From positions 1-44,697 of the forward strand of contig WANW01000076.1 of the NCBI GenBank assembly GCA_015521615.1: a stretch of DNA of 44,697 nucleotides, in the 5' to 3' direction. This DNA is from Candidatus Hydrothermarchaeota archaeon (lineage in GTDB: Archaea; Hydrothermarchaeota; Hydrothermarchaeia; Hydrothermarchaeales; BMS3B). The position numbers and the translations under genes are program-made. This document shows, in pieces, positions 32,131 to 40,528 of the stretch. Each line of letters begins with the position of its first letter. Position 1 is the stretch's first letter. The notes below the pieces were generated by a model, which saw only the letters and a list, made by a program, of their open reading frames with translations, was not told the origin of the DNA and did not search any database.

Positions 32131-33621
32131 ATGATGACTTATGACATGCAGGCGTTCAGCAGTTCCAGAGAAATCAGAGACACAACCTATTCAAAATACA
32201 GAGTTCCGTCAAAAGAGTACGCGACTGGAATTTTTTTGATGAGCATTGGTGTGCTTCTGAACATCTTCTACTGGGGTTATGAGCTGGTTTTTATAAAAGT
32301 GGACTTCTATCAACATCTTCAGAGTAATCTTATGGCAAATGTGCTGATCATTCTCTCCATACCCGTGATGATATTTGTTGGTTATGAGTTTATTCAGGAA
32401 CGCAAACTCAGAGCGGAGGTGGAAGGAATCAACCTGTGCCTTGAGGAATCCTGGAATAAGCTGGAGGAGATTTTCAGGGAGCTGGAGAGCATTGTGCATA
32501 CAGTGCCTGCAGCGGTGCTCACCACTGACTGTGATGGCACTATAACCTTTACTAACCGTCGAGCCACGACAATGCTCGGGAAAAATGAGAAGGAGGTCCT
32601 GGGCACAAGCCTGTGGAGCCACTTCATGGAGGGTAGGGTGGAGAAGAGCGTGAAAAGGTTGCTAAAAGGTGACACAAGCGAAGAACCCATTACGCTTGAG
32701 GCAACACTCAATTCCGGCAGAGTGGTCGACCTTGCTCTTTCTGTCATGCGTGACGATAATGGCGAAATAAAGGGCACTGTTGCAGGTTTTGTAGACATAA
32801 CCCCTCTCAGAGAGGCACATCAAAAGCTGGAGCTTGCATACAGGGAACTGAAACGCACCTACAATGAGCTTAAGACTCTGGATGAATTGAAGAGCAACAT
32901 AATAGCCAACGTCTCACATGAGCTTCGAACCCCAATAACAATAGCCAAGGGCTCTATACAGCTGGCGCTGGAGGAAAGCGATCCGGAGCAGAGGAGTTCC
33001 CTTCTCAACATGGCACTCGCCGCACTCATGCGTCAGAACTTCATAATTGAGAACCTGCTAGAAGCAGCGAAGTTTGAAAAGGGTAGGGTAAAGCTCCAGC
33101 TTGAAGATGTGGACGTGGTTAAAATTATAAAGAAAGTGGTAGAGGAATTTGAACCCCTCCTTAGAGAGGAGAACCTGAAATTAAACATAAAGACAGAAGG
33201 TGGTCTTCCAAAGGCCAAGGCTGACGTGAGGAGTCTGGAACATGTGCTTCGCAATTTAATAAGTAACGCCATAAAGTTTAACAAGCAGGGCGGCAGCATT
33301 TTCATAGAAGTGATGCAAAAAAGAAATGATGTGATAGAGGTGTGTATAAGCGACACCGGGATAGGTATCCCCAAGGATAAACTGAGTAAAATCTTCGAAC
33401 GCCTATATCAGGTGGACAGCTCACCAACAAGGCGTTATGGAGGTACCGGAATGGGCCTGGCAATAGTTCGGGATATTGTTGAGGCACACGGCGGTAAAAT
33501 AACCGTGGAAAGTGAGCTTGGTAGAGGTTCAACTTTTTGCTTTACTTTACCTGTATGGAGGGAAAAGAATGGCCAGGATTCTGCTGGTGGACGACGAACC
33601 AGACATAAGATACATAACTAA
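32131..33621 (+). CDS. membrane PAS sensor histidine kinase
   Basis: This 496-aa kinase has two N-terminal membrane helices (about 28-50 and 68-90) with a short loop. A PAS domain (about 115-235) closely resembles the second PAS of the upstream kinase. HisKA follows with His263 (VSHELRTP), then HATPase_c ([25 protein letters not shown]). The last 18 or so residues ([11 protein letters not shown] onwards) are encoded over the start of the receiver gene in another frame, a 53-nt overlap. That tail is unlike the usual kinase end and may be non-functional. AT-rich DNA with TATA-like tttataaaaatac lies upstream. The partner is probably the overlapping receiver. Confidence 0.92.
   Translation: MMTYDMQAFSSSREIRDTTYSKYRVPSKEYATGIFLMSIGVLLNIFYWGYELVFIKVDFYQHLQSNLMANVLIILSIPVMIFVGYEFIQERKLRAEVEGINLCLEESWNKLEEIFRELESIVHTVPAAVLTTDCDGTITFTNRRATTMLGKNEKEVLGTSLWSHFMEGRVEKSVKRLLKGDTSEEPITLEATLNSGRVVDLALSVMRDDNGEIKGTVAGFVDITPLREAHQKLELAYRELKRTYNELKTLDELKSNIIANVSHELRTPITIAKGSIQLALEESDPEQRSSLLNMALAALMRQNFIIENLLEAAKFEKGRVKLQLEDVDVVKIIKKVVEEFEPLLREENLKLNIKTEGGLPKAKADVRSLEHVLRNLISNAIKFNKQGGSIFIEVMQKRNDVIEVCISDTGIGIPKDKLSKIFERLYQVDSSPTRRYGGTGMGLAIVRDIVEAHGGKITVESELGRGSTFCFTLPVWREKNGQDSAGGRRTRHKIHN
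32888..32953 (+). repeat. 66-bp perfect repeat, copy 2 (HisKA of kinase 2)
   Basis: This is the second copy of the 66-bp identical stretch in the H-box of the membrane kinase. Perfect identity over 22 codons, including third positions, against diverged flanks suggests gene conversion or recent partial duplication between the two kinases. Confidence 0.95.
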
Positions 33622-33940
33622 AAGAATGCTTGAAAAAGAGGGGCATGAGATTATTGAAGCCTGCGATGGTGAGGAGTGCCTGCAGAAGCTGGAATCAGAG
33701 AAGCCTGATTTAATTCTGCTTGATGTGATGATGCCAGGGCTGAAGGGGTGGGAGGTTTGTAGAAAGATTAAAGCTGAGGAGAAAACACGGAGCATACCCG
33801 TGGTTATGTTCACTGTAAGGACCAGTGAGGAGGACCTAGAAGAGAGCAGAAAGTGTGGCGCGGAGGCACATATTAACAAACCCTTCGAGAGAGAGGAGCT
33901 TCTCAGGGTTGTGAACAGAGTTTTATCTGGCAGGCGGTGA
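33569..33940 (+). CDS. single-domain response regulator (CheY-like receiver)
   Basis: The ATG at 33569 ([12 protein letters not shown], 123 aa) has a GGAGGG SD 6 nt upstream; the track start 19 codons earlier lies deep in the kinase. Receiver residues are all present: acidic pocket Asp8/Asp9, phospho-acceptor Asp52 (LLDVMMPG), Thr82 (MFTVRT) and Lys104 (INKPF). There is no output domain, so it acts by protein interaction or in a phosphorelay. It overlaps the 3' end of the membrane kinase by 53 nt and is followed 14 nt later by a third kinase, placing it between two possible partners. Confidence 0.93.
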   Translation: MARILLVDDEPDIRYITKRMLEKEGHEIIEACDGEECLQKLESEKPDLILLDVMMPGLKGWEVCRKIKAEEKTRSIPVVMFTVRTSEEDLEESRKCGAEAHINKPFEREELLRVVNRVLSGRR

Positions 33941-33954
33941 GTAGGAGGATGTAA

Positions 33955-35310
33955 ATGAAGGGGGGCGATGGCGGAGATACCGACTATAAGCAGGGGATTC
34001 TTCCATCCATTATACAAAAGCTTGCCAGAGTGAACCTGTGGCATTTTGTGTGGGTTTCTGTAATTCTATCAGAAATTTTTACAGCAATATTGAATATCAT
34101 AAATAGTATAATATTTTATGGGAAAATTTCTTATGATTTATTGCTTATAGGTGTGATTGATGCTTTTTTTGTTGCTTTAATTGTTTCTTCGATCGTAATT
34201 TTTTTGATTATTCATATCCGAGAAATCGAAAAGCGGGCTGGAGATAAGCTGAGGGAAAGTGAGGAACGCTACCGCCGTCTTGTGGAGCTCCTTCCAGTGG
34301 GTGTGGCTGTTCACAGGGAGGGGAAGATTGTATATGTAAATCCTGCCGGGGCAGAGCTCATAGGTGCGAGGACCCCTGAGGAGCTAACTGGAAAGTCCGT
34401 GTTTGAGGTTGTCCACCCCGATTATCATGAGGTTGTCAGAGAAAGGATACGCCGAATGCAGGCCGGGGAAACAGTTCCGCCGATTGAAGAGAAGTTCATC
34501 ACCCTTAGCGGAGATGTAATTGACGTGGAGGTTGCTGCGACACCAATTGTTTATGAGGGCAAGCCTGCTATGCTCAGCGTCGTCAAGGATATTACTGAGC
34601 GCAAGAGGGTGGAGAAAGAAACCAGGCGATACCTTGAGGAGCTCAAACGAGCAAATCGCCTTAAAGACCTATTTACAGATATACTGCGCCATGACCTGCT
34701 CAATCCGGTGGGTATTATAAGAAATGCCACAGAACTGCTGCTGGATGAATTTCCAGACAGGGAGGAGCTCAAAGTGATAATGAGAAATGCAAACAGGCTT
34801 ATAAATATGATTGAGAGTGCTGCAAAGCTGTCAAAGCTTGAGTCTGTACAGGAGCTGGAGAAGGAAACACTGGATTTGAAGGAAGTTGTAGAAAAAGCAA
34901 TTGAGGCTACTCTGCCCCTCTTTGAGGAAGCGGGTATGGTTGTGGAGAACAGGCTGACAGAACCCCTGCACATTAAAGCTAATCCGATTGTAGAGGAGGT
35001 TTTCCTTAATTTGCTGACCAATGCAGCCAAATATGCCGCTACAGGTGGAAGGGTTGTAATAGATGGGCAGATTGAGGACGGGAGCATTAAGATAATGGTT
35101 AAAGATTTTGGGCCCGGGATATCTGATGAAGAGAAAGAGAGAATATTTCAGCGATTTGAAAGAGTGGATAAAGGCGGGGTGGAGGGCACAGGTCTGGGCC
35201 TGGCAATAGTCAAGCGGATAGTCGAACTGCACAATGGAAAAGTTTGGGTTGAGGACAACCCGGGGGGAGGGAGCATTTTCTGGGTAGAGTTGCCCCGGGG
35301 AGAAGAGTAA
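33955..35310 (+). CDS. membrane PAS sensor histidine kinase (HDLLNP type)
   Basis: This 451-aa kinase has two N-terminal helices (about 28-54 and 61-87), then a PAS domain (about 100-220). A HisKA variant follows whose H-box is LRHDLLNPVG with His246, a form common in archaeal kinases and distinct from the SHELRTP of the two upstream kinases. The HATPase_c domain has LLTNAAKYA, DFGPGIS and GTGLGLAIV. An AGGAGG SD sits 5 nt before the ATG. It is downstream of the receiver in the same operon. The different H-box indicates it is not a copy of its neighbours. Confidence 0.92.
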   Translation: MKGGDGGDTDYKQGILPSIIQKLARVNLWHFVWVSVILSEIFTAILNIINSIIFYGKISYDLLLIGVIDAFFVALIVSSIVIFLIIHIREIEKRAGDKLRESEERYRRLVELLPVGVAVHREGKIVYVNPAGAELIGARTPEELTGKSVFEVVHPDYHEVVRERIRRMQAGETVPPIEEKFITLSGDVIDVEVAATPIVYEGKPAMLSVVKDITERKRVEKETRRYLEELKRANRLKDLFTDILRHDLLNPVGIIRNATELLLDEFPDREELKVIMRNANRLINMIESAAKLSKLESVQELEKETLDLKEVVEKAIEATLPLFEEAGMVVENRLTEPLHIKANPIVEEVFLNLLTNAAKYAATGGRVVIDGQIEDGSIKIMVKDFGPGISDEEKERIFQRFERVDKGGVEGTGLGLAIVKRIVELHNGKVWVEDNPGGGSIFWVELPRGEE

Positions 35311-35314
35311 GGGA

Positions 35315-36319
35315 TTAGCTAGGTACCTCGACGCTCATGTTTATGGCTATCTCGGCGATGTCGCTGGAGTAGCTGGCAATACGGTTGAGGCTGTCCATTA
35401 TCCCCTTAAGGAGCACTGCCTTGCCCGCCTTTATGTTGCTCTGGAAGAGGCGGTTGAGTATTTCTTCCTGCAGCTCTCTTATTTCTTTGAGATGTGAGAA
35501 TACCTCCTGGGCAGGATGCATGTCCAGGGCGAAGAACGCCCTTGAAGCCTTTTGATACGCCAGAGATGCAAGCCTTGCGAGTGCTGCGCAGTCTTCAAAC
35601 TGGTTCTCACCCTCGGCGAGGAGTTTGAGATAAATCTGGGCGATGTTCTCGCAGTGGTCAGCGATGCGCTCGTAGCTCTTTACCACCATGCGGTAGCCAA
35701 GAGCATCGCGGGGGTTCGCTATACCAAGCTTCTCTGCCAGCTGGTGGTAGCGTACCGCTCCCTTTAGTTGCCTTACAACCAGGAAATATAGGCGATCCAC
35801 TTCCTTCTCTCGCTCAATAATGTCCCGCGCAAGGGCTTCATCCTCTCCTTCCAGCACGCGTATCAGCTCTGCCAGCATTGAGCTGACTATCAGATCTATC
35901 CTGCGCATCGCCTTTAGTGTTGGAAGCTTGCGCTCATTGAGGAGTATCTCCAGGGTGAGTGCCTCGTCCGTATCTTCCACGATTTCCACACCCACAAGGA
36001 GGTCTGGTATTCTGCGCGCTACCTCACGGTACTTCAGGTGCTGTGCATCGTCGAGGAGAATTTTAATGGTGTCGTAGCCGATGAGATAGTAGGATATGAG
36101 AAGCCTTTCAAGCACCTCGCCACTCTCCACCCGGGAGATTTTAATTGTCACTTCCCTGCTCTCCTCCTCCCTCTCTCTTGCCTCTATCGTAAGAGCACCC
36201 TCTCTCTCTGTTACTACGACACTATCCCCCTCTTTAAGCCCGACCCGCTGAACCCACTTCTTGGGGAGGGACATTATATAGGTGCTTCCACCACTCATGT
36301 ATATCTTGCGCGTCTGCAT
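35315..36319 (-). CDS. AbrB-PhoU phosphate uptake regulator
   Basis: This 334-aa protein has an N-terminal SpoVT/AbrB-like DNA-binding module (about 1-50, GGSTYIMSLPKKWVQRVGLKEGD). Two PhoU-like three-helix bundles follow (about 110-210 and 220-330), rich in paired charges and containing SYERIADHCENIAQI. Archaeal members of this class are thought to regulate phosphate uptake genes. No pst genes are in the window. A GGTGA SD lies before the ATG and TATA-like tatatacactatata sequences are about 30-50 nt upstream. It is convergent with the kinase cluster. Domain calls are confident; its targets are not visible. Confidence 0.9.
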   Translation of the reverse strand: MQTRKIYMSGGSTYIMSLPKKWVQRVGLKEGDSVVVTEREGALTIEAREREEESREVTIKISRVESGEVLERLLISYYLIGYDTIKILLDDAQHLKYREVARRIPDLLVGVEIVEDTDEALTLEILLNERKLPTLKAMRRIDLIVSSMLAELIRVLEGEDEALARDIIEREKEVDRLYFLVVRQLKGAVRYHQLAEKLGIANPRDALGYRMVVKSYERIADHCENIAQIYLKLLAEGENQFEDCAALARLASLAYQKASRAFFALDMHPAQEVFSHLKEIRELQEEILNRLFQSNIKAGKAVLLKGIMDSLNRIASYSSDIAEIAINMSVEVPS

Positions 36320-36397
36320 AACATTTCACCATATAGTTCCCTAATAACCTATATACACTATATATTTTAAATTTTTCCCGTGGCCATGCTCAAAACT

Positions 36398-36886
36398 TCA
36401 CTTCCAGCCCCTCACCACGGCGAAATGTTCGTAGTAATCAACCTCCACCCTTGCGAAACGTTCAAACTCCGCTATGACCTCCTCTATGCCAAGCTCGTGC
36501 TCACACCGAAAATCGCGGAAGGCGAGAAGGGCGAGCTTTCCCCTGGGCTCGGCGGTAATCACCAGCCTCCTCGCAACGCGGAACATCTCCCTGACCACGG
36601 CACGCCACTCTGGGATGTGCGCCAGCGCAGACCAGCTTGCGACGACGTCGAAGCTCCCGCTGCGGAAGGGGAGAAGGCGCGCATCCCCCACAACAACCTC
36701 GCCTATTCTAGCAACCCTCGCTGCGTCTATGTCCAGGCAGACCACTTTGCCGCGAATCTTCCTCGCCAGGTACCCCGAGCCGGTGGCAACATCGAGCACT
36801 CTGCCCGAGCAGAAGCTGGCCACTCTGTGGAGCACCCGCTCTCGGCTCTCAATCTCGCCCAGGAGAGCAAGAAAGCTCATGAGCAC
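36398..36886 (-). CDS. class I SAM-dependent methyltransferase
   Basis: This 162-aa protein has motif I VLDVATGSGYLA (about 30-41), an acidic residue in VVCLDIDAARV, motif GDARLLPF and motif IV DVVASWSALAHI. This is the compact Methyltransf_11 layout. The substrate is unknown; at 162 aa it is shorter than most family members and seems to lack much of the C-terminal sheet. The start is GTG 36886 or ATG 36880, neither with a strong SD. It follows the MIP18-type gene by 15 nt and ends the cysS operon. The short N-terminus looks genuine because the upstream gene lies so close. Confidence 0.82.
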   Translation of the reverse strand: MLMSFLALLGEIESRERVLHRVASFCSGRVLDVATGSGYLARKIRGKVVCLDIDAARVARIGEVVVGDARLLPFRSGSFDVVASWSALAHIPEWRAVVREMFRVARRLVITAEPRGKLALLAFRDFRCEHELGIEEVIAEFERFARVEVDYYEHFAVVRGWK

Positions 36887-36901
36887 AAGGCGCCGGCGCC
36901 C

Positions 36902-37180
36902 TTACTTGCAGAGCATCTCGTTGAGCTCCTTCTCCTGCACGTGCCCGGAGACGCGCACCTTAACCTTCGTGACCCCCTCCACCTTCTCCAGCTTTTCTTT
37001 GATCTGCATGCTCAGCTGCACACCAAGAGGGCAGAAGGGTGAGGAGGGCACAAAGGTTAGCGAGACCTCGCCGTCACTGACCTCTAAATCTTTGATGAGC
37101 CCCATGTCGTACACGCTTATGCCGGTGTGCGGGTCTATTATCTCCTTAAGCGCCTTTACCACAGCCTCTTTTTCCACCAT
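36902..37180 (-). CDS. MIP18/DUF59 family Fe-S assembly protein (SufT-like)
   Basis: This 92-aa protein has the MIP18 pattern: EIIDPHTGISVYDMGLIKDLEV, then FVPSSPFCPLG with the conserved Cys, then GVTKVKVRV. Such proteins assist iron-sulphur cluster assembly or delivery. An AGGTGA SD is 4 nt before the ATG. It lies 38 nt downstream of cysS and 15 nt upstream of the methyltransferase on the same strand. Cysteine provides sulphur for cluster assembly, so linkage with CysRS may be meaningful, but that is inference. Confidence 0.9.
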   Translation of the reverse strand: MVEKEAVVKALKEIIDPHTGISVYDMGLIKDLEVSDGEVSLTFVPSSPFCPLGVQLSMQIKEKLEKVEGVTKVKVRVSGHVQEKELNEMLCK

Positions 37181-37218
37181 GCTTTCACCTGCCTAAGCCT
37201 TGAGCCCTAACCTCTGAA

Positions 37219-38634
37219 CTATTTTCTCCACTTCCAGCGCGTGCCCTGGGGTGTGTCCTCAACAACCACCCCATGCTTAAGAAGCTCCTCTCTCAGCCTG
37301 TCTGCGGTTGCATAATCGCGCCGCTTTCTGGCTTCCTCGCGCTCTCGTATCAGCTTCATAAGCTCCGGGGGCAGCTCCTCCCTGCGCTCGCGCACAACGC
37401 CAAAGATGCGGTTGAAGTCTGCAAAGAAGCGCTTCAGTGCCCGCAGGTCTGCGGCGCTCGCCTCCCCTGCGTCCATCGCCCTGTTTGCTTCTCGCATAAG
37501 CCTAAAAACCGCGGCGAGGGCGCGCGGGGTATCAAGGTCGTCGCAGAGCGCCTCCTCGAACTCGCGCCTGGCTTCCTCAACCCGCTTTGAAAGCCCGGTG
37601 GCTTCTTCTGATGCCGGCGAGTAGCTCTCCAGCCTGTCTGCAAAGTCGTTGAGCCTCTCCACCGCTCGAGTGGCGTCTTCCAGGGCTTTAAAGGTGAAGT
37701 TGAGCTTCCTGCGGTAGTGCGTCGCCAGCAGCAGGTAGCGTATTGCAAGCGGGTCGTAGCCCCTCGCGAGGAGGTCCCTGAGCGTATAGAAGTTGCCGTA
37801 GCGCTTGCTCATTTTGCGCCCTTCCACGAGCAGGTGCTCATTGTGCACCCAGTAGCGCACAAAGGTCTTGCCCGTCGCGGCCTCGCTCTGGGCAATCTCA
37901 TTCTCGTGGTGGGGGAAGATCAGGTCCACTCCCCCCGCGTGTATATCCAGGGTCTCGCCCAGGTAGCGCATGCTCATGGCGCTGCACTCAATGTGCCACC
38001 CCGGTCTGCCTTTACCAAGAGGCGTGTCCCAGTAGACATCGCCGTCCTCCTCGCTCCACGCCTTCCACAGCGCAAAGTCGCGCGCCTCCTCCTTCGCATA
38101 CTCATCCTGCCTCACGCGTGCGCCCGCCTTCAGCCCCTCCAGCTTCAGCTTGGAGAGCTTCCCGTATTCTTTAAACTTTGAGATGTCGAAGTACACGCTT
38201 CCGTCTTCGCCGCGGTAGGCGTATCCCTTCTCCATGAGCTTCTGAATCAGCGCCACCATCTCCGGGATGTGCTCCGTGGCGCGGGGGTAGTACTCAGCCC
38301 TCTCTATGTTCAGCTTCTCCAGGTCCTCGAAAAAGGCGCGCTCGTAGCGCCGCGTGTACTCGCGCAGGCTTACCCCTGCCTCGCGGCTCCGCTTTATGGT
38401 CTTGTCATCCACATCGGTGATGTTCATCACCTGAAGCACGCGGTAGCCCAGGTACTCTAAAAACCTGCGCAGCAGGTCCTCAAAAACATACGCGCGGAAG
38501 TTGCCTATGTGGGCATAGTCGTAAACCGTGGGTCCGCAGGTGTACATCCTCACCTCGCCCTCACGCAGGGGCACAAAGCGCTCTTTCCTGCGCGTCATGG
38601 TGTTGTAGAGCCTGAGAGGCGGGTTTTTGGGCAT
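37219..38634 (-). CDS. cysS: cysteinyl-tRNA synthetase
   Basis: I start at the Met of MPKNPPLRLYNTMTRR (471 aa); the track's 27 extra residues run back through a TATA-like TTATTAAACA box. This class I synthetase charges tRNA(Cys) with cysteine. The HIGH-type motif is CGPTVYDYAHIGN and the KMSKS-type motif is KMSKRYGN. Zinc ligands include the CGPT Cys, WHIECSAMS and HHENEIAQ. The C-terminal helical anticodon region is present, ending near TRWKWRK. It coexists with SepCysS at 20 kb. It heads the operon cysS, MIP18, methyltransferase. Identification is secure. Confidence 0.95.
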   Translation of the reverse strand: MPKNPPLRLYNTMTRRKERFVPLREGEVRMYTCGPTVYDYAHIGNFRAYVFEDLLRRFLEYLGYRVLQVMNITDVDDKTIKRSREAGVSLREYTRRYERAFFEDLEKLNIERAEYYPRATEHIPEMVALIQKLMEKGYAYRGEDGSVYFDISKFKEYGKLSKLKLEGLKAGARVRQDEYAKEEARDFALWKAWSEEDGDVYWDTPLGKGRPGWHIECSAMSMRYLGETLDIHAGGVDLIFPHHENEIAQSEAATGKTFVRYWVHNEHLLVEGRKMSKRYGNFYTLRDLLARGYDPLAIRYLLLATHYRRKLNFTFKALEDATRAVERLNDFADRLESYSPASEEATGLSKRVEEARREFEEALCDDLDTPRALAAVFRLMREANRAMDAGEASAADLRALKRFFADFNRIFGVVRERREELPPELMKLIREREEARKRRDYATADRLREELLKHGVVVEDTPQGTRWKWRK

Positions 38635-38774
38635 AGCAATAGTGTGTTTAATAACAACTAAAAGATGAATCATTGAATTCAAATCCGCAATATAAACCCG
38701 CGTTGAGCTATTCACAAAAATTTTTGCAATGTTAGTATTCTAACCACGGGTTAAAATAACCTGAGGTGAGGATA

Positions 38775-38900
38775 ATGGGAATGTGCGCCGGCAACTGCGG
38801 AACACACGCCCACGCTGCAGCGGAGGAGGGTGCCCAGCTCTACGACCCGCGCAAGGTCAGGAAGCTCACAGAGGATGACCTTCTCAAGACCTACTGGTAA
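38775..38900 (+). CDS. 41-aa Cys/His-rich microprotein (not in ORF track)
   Basis: A 41-codon plus-strand ORF between the divergently placed cysS and convergent fae-hps starts MGMCAGNCGTHAHAAAEEG and ends in LLKTYW. The N-terminus holds C-x3-C-x2-H-x-H, a compact metal-binding signature. The C-terminal half (YDPRKVRKLTEDDLLKTYW) looks like a short amphipathic helix. A GAGGTGAG SD lies 4-5 nt before the ATG, matching other SDs in this window, and an AT-rich promoter-like tract is upstream. It is below the ORF-track cut-off. It is probably a real small zinc or iron-binding protein; I recognise no family. Confidence 0.75.
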   Translation: MGMCAGNCGTHAHAAAEEGAQLYDPRKVRKLTEDDLLKTYW

Positions 38901-38918
38901 GTTTAGTTTTTAAGCTTT

Positions 38919-40115
38919 TTAGAAGTCGGTCATTATTCTGAACTGGTCCACCTCTGTGACGCCCATCTCCTTGAGGAATGCCCTCGCGGCGCCGGTGACA
39001 TCCTTCGCGGCGGTAATCGCCCTGCCCACCACCAGGATATCTGCGCCTGACTTCAACGCCTCCTGCACGCGATCGACGCGTATTCCGCCGGCGACCGCAA
39101 CGAGAACCTTGTTGTTGCACACCCGCTTTATCTCCGCGATGTTGCCCCACTCGCTCTCCTGCGTCTGCTCAACGTCTATAGCACGGTGGAGTTCGACAAT
39201 GTCCGGCTTGACCTTCAGCTTCTTCAGCACCGCTACTGGGTCAGGGACGTTCAGCGTGTCCATCAGCGAGAGTGCGCCCACCTTCTTGCACTCCTCGATG
39301 AACTTCTCCATGGTCTTGAGCGGGGCCAAGCCCGAGAAGCCTATAACGTCGGCAGTGGCATCGCCCGCCATTCGTGCTTCAAGGTTGCCGGTGTCTAGGG
39401 TCTTGAGGTCCGCCACCACCACTGTTTCCGGGCGAAGCTGGTGGATCTTCTGCACAACCTCCACGCCGTAGCGCTTTATCAGCGGCGTGCCCGCCTCGAT
39501 GATAATTGCGTCGCTTCTTGGCAGTGCCCTGATAATCCCTTCCACCCTGCGCCAGTCTGGTATGTCAAGCGCCACCTCCAGGTAGGGTGGGTGCTTTAGG
39601 TTGTTTATTCTGAATCCTATCATGGCATGCATAGACTTATCCTTCTCCTCTAAAACTTTATCTATACACGGGAATTTGCTCATCGCTCTGCGCAGCGCCA
39701 GCTTTGTTGCGGCATAGTTGTAGCGGTAGATACGCTGATAATCTCTACCGCGCGGGTGTATGAACACCGAAACTATAACCACAAGCTCCTCTGCCTTCTC
39801 CTTTGGGATTATACCCTCCTCCACGGCGTCCGCCACAGCTTTGGCCACGGCGCTCTGTGCCGGGCCGAACATCTTCTCCGCATCCTCCAGGTTTCTTATC
39901 GTCACCTTGGGCACTATCAGCGTTGCCGGCTTAGCTGGGAGATTGGGGCGGATTACGCCGAGGATGGGTGTGTGACCTGCCCTGGGCTGGGCGAAGGAGT
40001 TTGCAAAGGCCATACCAGCTGTGCCGCTCTTCTTACCTATAATCAAATCAATGTGCGCTACTTCAGGCTCCTCTCCAACCAGAGCCTCTCCAACGAAAAA
40101 ATCCTCTTCAGTCAT
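38919..40115 (-). CDS. fae-hps: bifunctional formaldehyde-activating enzyme / 3-hexulose-6-phosphate synthase
   Basis: This 398-aa fusion has an N-terminal Fae domain (about 1-165) with [20 protein letters not shown] and the catalytic-type His21. It condenses formaldehyde with tetrahydromethanopterin. The C-terminal Hps domain (about 172-398, orotidine-decarboxylase-like barrel) contains [22 protein letters not shown] and [12 protein letters not shown]. It interconverts hexulose-6-phosphate with ribulose-5-phosphate plus formaldehyde. In archaea the fusion mainly makes pentoses and passes formaldehyde to the C1 carrier. It overlaps the upstream 100-aa gene by 8 nt, so they are co-expressed. 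The presence of H4MPT chemistry is implied. Confidence 0.96.
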   Translation of the reverse strand: MTEEDFFVGEALVGEEPEVAHIDLIIGKKSGTAGMAFANSFAQPRAGHTPILGVIRPNLPAKPATLIVPKVTIRNLEDAEKMFGPAQSAVAKAVADAVEEGIIPKEKAEELVVIVSVFIHPRGRDYQRIYRYNYAATKLALRRAMSKFPCIDKVLEEKDKSMHAMIGFRINNLKHPPYLEVALDIPDWRRVEGIIRALPRSDAIIIEAGTPLIKRYGVEVVQKIHQLRPETVVVADLKTLDTGNLEARMAGDATADVIGFSGLAPLKTMEKFIEECKKVGALSLMDTLNVPDPVAVLKKLKVKPDIVELHRAIDVEQTQESEWGNIAEIKRVCNNKVLVAVAGGIRVDRVQEALKSGADILVVGRAITAAKDVTGAARAFLKEMGVTEVDQFRIMTDF

Positions 40116-40410
40116 AGTGGTCTATCCTGTACTCGTAGTCCATTTCCCTTGCGAACTCAACGAGCTCACTCTTTTCATGCCATATCCTTATGTGGATGAA
40201 GCCTCGCCTGTCGTCCAGGCCCATAATCTCCCTAGCGAAGGTGGGGAAGTCCGGCGGGAGGGGTCGGTCATTTCTCAGGAGGTAATCAAGGTAATCCTTA
40301 AGGAATAAAATCCGTCCCTCTTTGCCTTTCTCTTTCAGCTTTATTTTGAGTTTTTTGTGAAACACACTTTCCTCTTCTTCAGAGCCACAATTACCTGCCA
40401 ACACAATCAC
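40108..40410 (-). CDS. 100-aa protein coupled to fae-hps, unknown
   Basis: This small soluble protein is Lys/Glu-rich in its first half (HKKLKIKLKEKGKEGR) and ends [23 protein letters not shown]. It has no recognisable motif. The start is a GTG at 40410 with no SD, but a TTAAATATACC box is centred about 26 nt upstream, fitting a leaderless mRNA. Its stop overlaps the fae-hps start by 8 nt. In the same frame upstream, a 23-codon ORF beginning at 40488 ends at a TGA nine bases before this GTG. An ancestral longer N-terminus is possible. The function is unknown. Confidence 0.7.
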   Translation of the reverse strand: MIVLAGNCGSEEEESVFHKKLKIKLKEKGKEGRILFLKDYLDYLLRNDRPLPPDFPTFAREIMGLDDRRGFIHIRIWHEKSELVEFAREMDYEYRIDHYD

Positions 40411-40528
40411 CAGAATTCAACAGTTATCGCGGGTATATTTAATATTTTCCATTTCCTCAGGAGTAGCATAGGCGCGCCCGGAGGACATCCCCTATCTTGG
40501 GGAGGTTTAAATACTTTATGGTCTCGGG

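Noticed and set aside
29441-35310. Kinase/receiver island as a chemotaxis system
   Set aside because: No CheA/CheW/MCP or flagellar genes are present, and the kinases are ordinary PAS/GAF HisKA types.
40417-40419. TGA as a possible selenocysteine codon joining the 23-codon ORF to the 100-aa gene
   Set aside because: No SECIS-like element was recognised, no Sec machinery is visible, and known archaeal use of Sec is restricted to a few lineages. A plain stop or a nonsense mutation is simpler.
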